A program made the position numbers and the translations under genes. Under the pieces are notes generated by a model. The model made no database searches. It was not told the DNA's origin and was given only the letters and a program-made list of their open reading frames with translations. This document shows, piece after piece, positions 62,820-64,000 of a stretch of DNA of 64,000 nt. The DNA comes from Streptomyces sp. Ag109_O5-1 (lineage in GTDB: Bacteria; Actinomycetota; Actinomycetes; Streptomycetales; Streptomycetaceae), in assembly GCF_003814875.1 (NCBI RefSeq), contig NZ_RKQF01000001.1, forward strand, positions 7,502,001 to 7,566,000. Reading direction: 5' to 3'. Position 1 is the stretch's first letter; every line of letters begins with the position of its first letter.

Positions 62820-63992
62820 TCAAAACAGTTCCAGATCCTCGCCGTTGGTGTCCGCGATGACTGGCCGGAACTGGGCAGGGAGGCCATCCAGTCGGTCAGG
62901 ACCGGCCGCGGCGGCCACGGCGGGCGCCGTCTCGGCCAACCAGACACGAAACCGCTCGACGGCTTCGCGGTAGGGGACTTGGGCCAGGACGCGGTGCTCG
63001 CCGGAGGGGCAGAAGTCGACGGTGACAGTGAGCAGGCAGGAGCGGGGCGTGTTCTGACTGCCCGTCCAGGACACGCGCAGGACACCGCAGGGCTTGCGCC
63101 CGCGGGGGGCGCGGTGGGTGGGGCGCAGCGATCGGCAGGCTATGTGGGCGGTCCATGCGGCGAGGTGCGGCAGGGGCAGGGTGGTGCGTGCGCGGCATCC
63201 GGGGCAGCGGTGCCAGTGGCGGAGCCAGTGGTCGGTGTCGGTGTGGAAGAGGCGTGTGTAGTGGTTCGCCACGCGCACGTCGTTGCTGTAGAGGTGGTCG
63301 GGGCGTTCCTGTGTGTTGCAGGACTGGCAGACGGGGGCGCGGACGTAGCCGTGTTCGTGGCAGTGGTCGAGCACGGTGGCGGGCGCGGTGCGGCAGACGG
63401 CGCACGCCCATCCGGCCACCCTGCGGGAGGTGCCGGGCTTCCTGCTGAGCACCGAGTACAACTGGCCTTCCAGCTCCTTGTCGTACGGGCGCAGTGAGGC
63501 GGCGGGGCCCTCGGGGCTCGTCGTCTGCCGATCGTCGGCGTCTCGGGCCTGCCGGGGGTGGGAGGGCGGCTCGGTGACGGCTGCGCAGGCCTGGCGGGTC
63601 CGCGCGGCCTGCACCCACTGCGTTTCGGCGTGCTCGGCCGCGTCGAGCAGCCTGACCACGGCGCGCGGCAGCCACCACGTCCGATGCGTCCCGTCGCGGG
63701 TCTGCTCCACGAGTATCCGTCGCCAGTCGATCCCCGCCAGATGGGAGGTCCTGCCGTCTTCACGTCGTGCCGCCGGCCCGGGGCCGCCCGACTCCTGCAG
63801 TTCCTCCGCGATGCGCCGGCGCCAACGCAGCGGCGTTTCCTCGTTGCATCCCTGCCTCGGCGCTCCACGAAACGGGCCGACGCGGACCAGGTCGTGTCGG
63901 TCCATCCCCACCGCGTTGAGTTCCGTGGCCGCCCGGCGCACCTCATCCTCCGGGACGTTCCACTGGCCGCCGCTCGTCCTCACCGTCGCCAC
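62820..63992 (-). CDS. Endonuclease VII-domain protein, start at window edge
   Basis: About 390 aa. The central part WACAVCRTAPATVLDHCHEHGYVRAPVCQSCNTQE (about 205-240) is a recombination endonuclease VII domain: two CxxC zinc pairs around DHCH. The N-terminal 180 residues are helical with no known motif (WRRRIAEELQESGG, WWLPRAVVRLLDAAEHAETQW), and the C-terminal part (about 260-390) includes another CPGCRARTTLPLPHLAAW zinc-like pair. T4 endonuclease VII resolves branched DNA; chromosomal members may act in mobile elements or defence. The GTG at 63992 may not be the true start, since the frame stays open to the edge. Confidence 0.82.
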   Translation of the reverse strand: MATVRTSGGQWNVPEDEVRRAATELNAVGMDRHDLVRVGPFRGAPRQGCNEETPLRWRRRIAEELQESGGPGPAARREDGRTSHLAGIDWRRILVEQTRDGTHRTWWLPRAVVRLLDAAEHAETQWVQAARTRQACAAVTEPPSHPRQARDADDRQTTSPEGPAASLRPYDKELEGQLYSVLSRKPGTSRRVAGWACAVCRTAPATVLDHCHEHGYVRAPVCQSCNTQERPDHLYSNDVRVANHYTRLFHTDTDHWLRHWHRCPGCRARTTLPLPHLAAWTAHIACRSLRPTHRAPRGRKPCGVLRVSWTGSQNTPRSCLLTVTVDFCPSGEHRVLAQVPYREAVERFRVWLAETAPAVAAAAGPDRLDGLPAQFRPVIADTNGEDLELF

Positions 63993-64000
63993 CGCATGGT

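Overview
The window is a high-GC actinomycete chromosome segment, almost certainly Streptomyces. The evidence is strong third-position GC, GTG/TTG starts, rare TTA codons, a CslA-type tip glycan synthase, a DasR operator, CebR-type operators and a PAS-GGDEF-EAL protein. From memory, the left and centre resemble the S. coelicolor neighbourhood that holds cslA/glxA, lpmP, cdgA and the cellobiose genes; this was not searched. The right end (about 52.7-64 kb) is accessory in character.

Layout. 0-5.5 kb: 5' part of a cellulose-synthase-like glycosyltransferase (glxA would lie outside the window), a tRNA-Lys, a cell-wall-binding NlpC/P60-like protein, an SPFH protein, an AA10 lytic polysaccharide monooxygenase behind a consensus DasR site, and a DUF3592 protein. 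5.6-16.4 kb: an acyl-CoA-ligase-like gene with a TTA codon, a second tRNA-Lys, an IclR regulator, a polar amino-acid/ectoine-type ABC transporter, and a catabolic set (DUF3830, amidase, D-2-hydroxyacid dehydrogenase, two Asp/Glu-racemase/maleate-isomerase-fold enzymes) read from divergent promoters that carry repeat motifs. 16.6-22.4 kb: flavin monooxygenase, c-di-GMP enzyme, M6-like secreted metalloprotease, third tRNA-Lys, and a gene that stops inside that tRNA. 22.4-28.2 kb: a three-gene set (Cas4/RecB-like Fe-S nuclease, uncharacterised 531-aa protein, SF1 helicase) whose last gene ends in a four-copy 170-bp tandem array that copies its 3' end, with a PAP2 phosphatase gene upstream. 28.4-38.1 kb: housekeeping and regulatory genes, a two-component system, a secreted GH18 chitinase, an FMN reductase. 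38.2-46.6 kb: a cellobiose/beta-glucoside regulon (GH1, CebE/F/G-like ABC importer, second GH1, LacI regulator) with four operators. 46.6-49.2 kb: O-methyltransferase, SDR and TetR with a shared putative operator. 49.7-52.7 kb: a large S53 protease with three C-terminal repeats.

The right end holds a gene remnant with several frameshifts, a regulator with an XRE domain at one end and a LuxR domain at the other (two TTA codons), a remnant of an ISKra4-type transposase, a DUF5937/ArsR-type regulator, two secreted proteins (one Vps62-like), an IS5-type transposase remnant, a VapBC toxin-antitoxin pair, a group II intron maturase fragment and an endonuclease-VII-domain protein. Decayed mobile DNA and TTA-bearing genes together suggest an acquired region under bldA control.

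Most worth following up: the split nuclease/unknown/helicase operon with its duplicated 3' end; the ABC/DUF3830/amidase/dehydrogenase/paired-isomerase catabolic locus, in which one isomerase paralogue has lost a catalytic cysteine; and the nested CebR operators.
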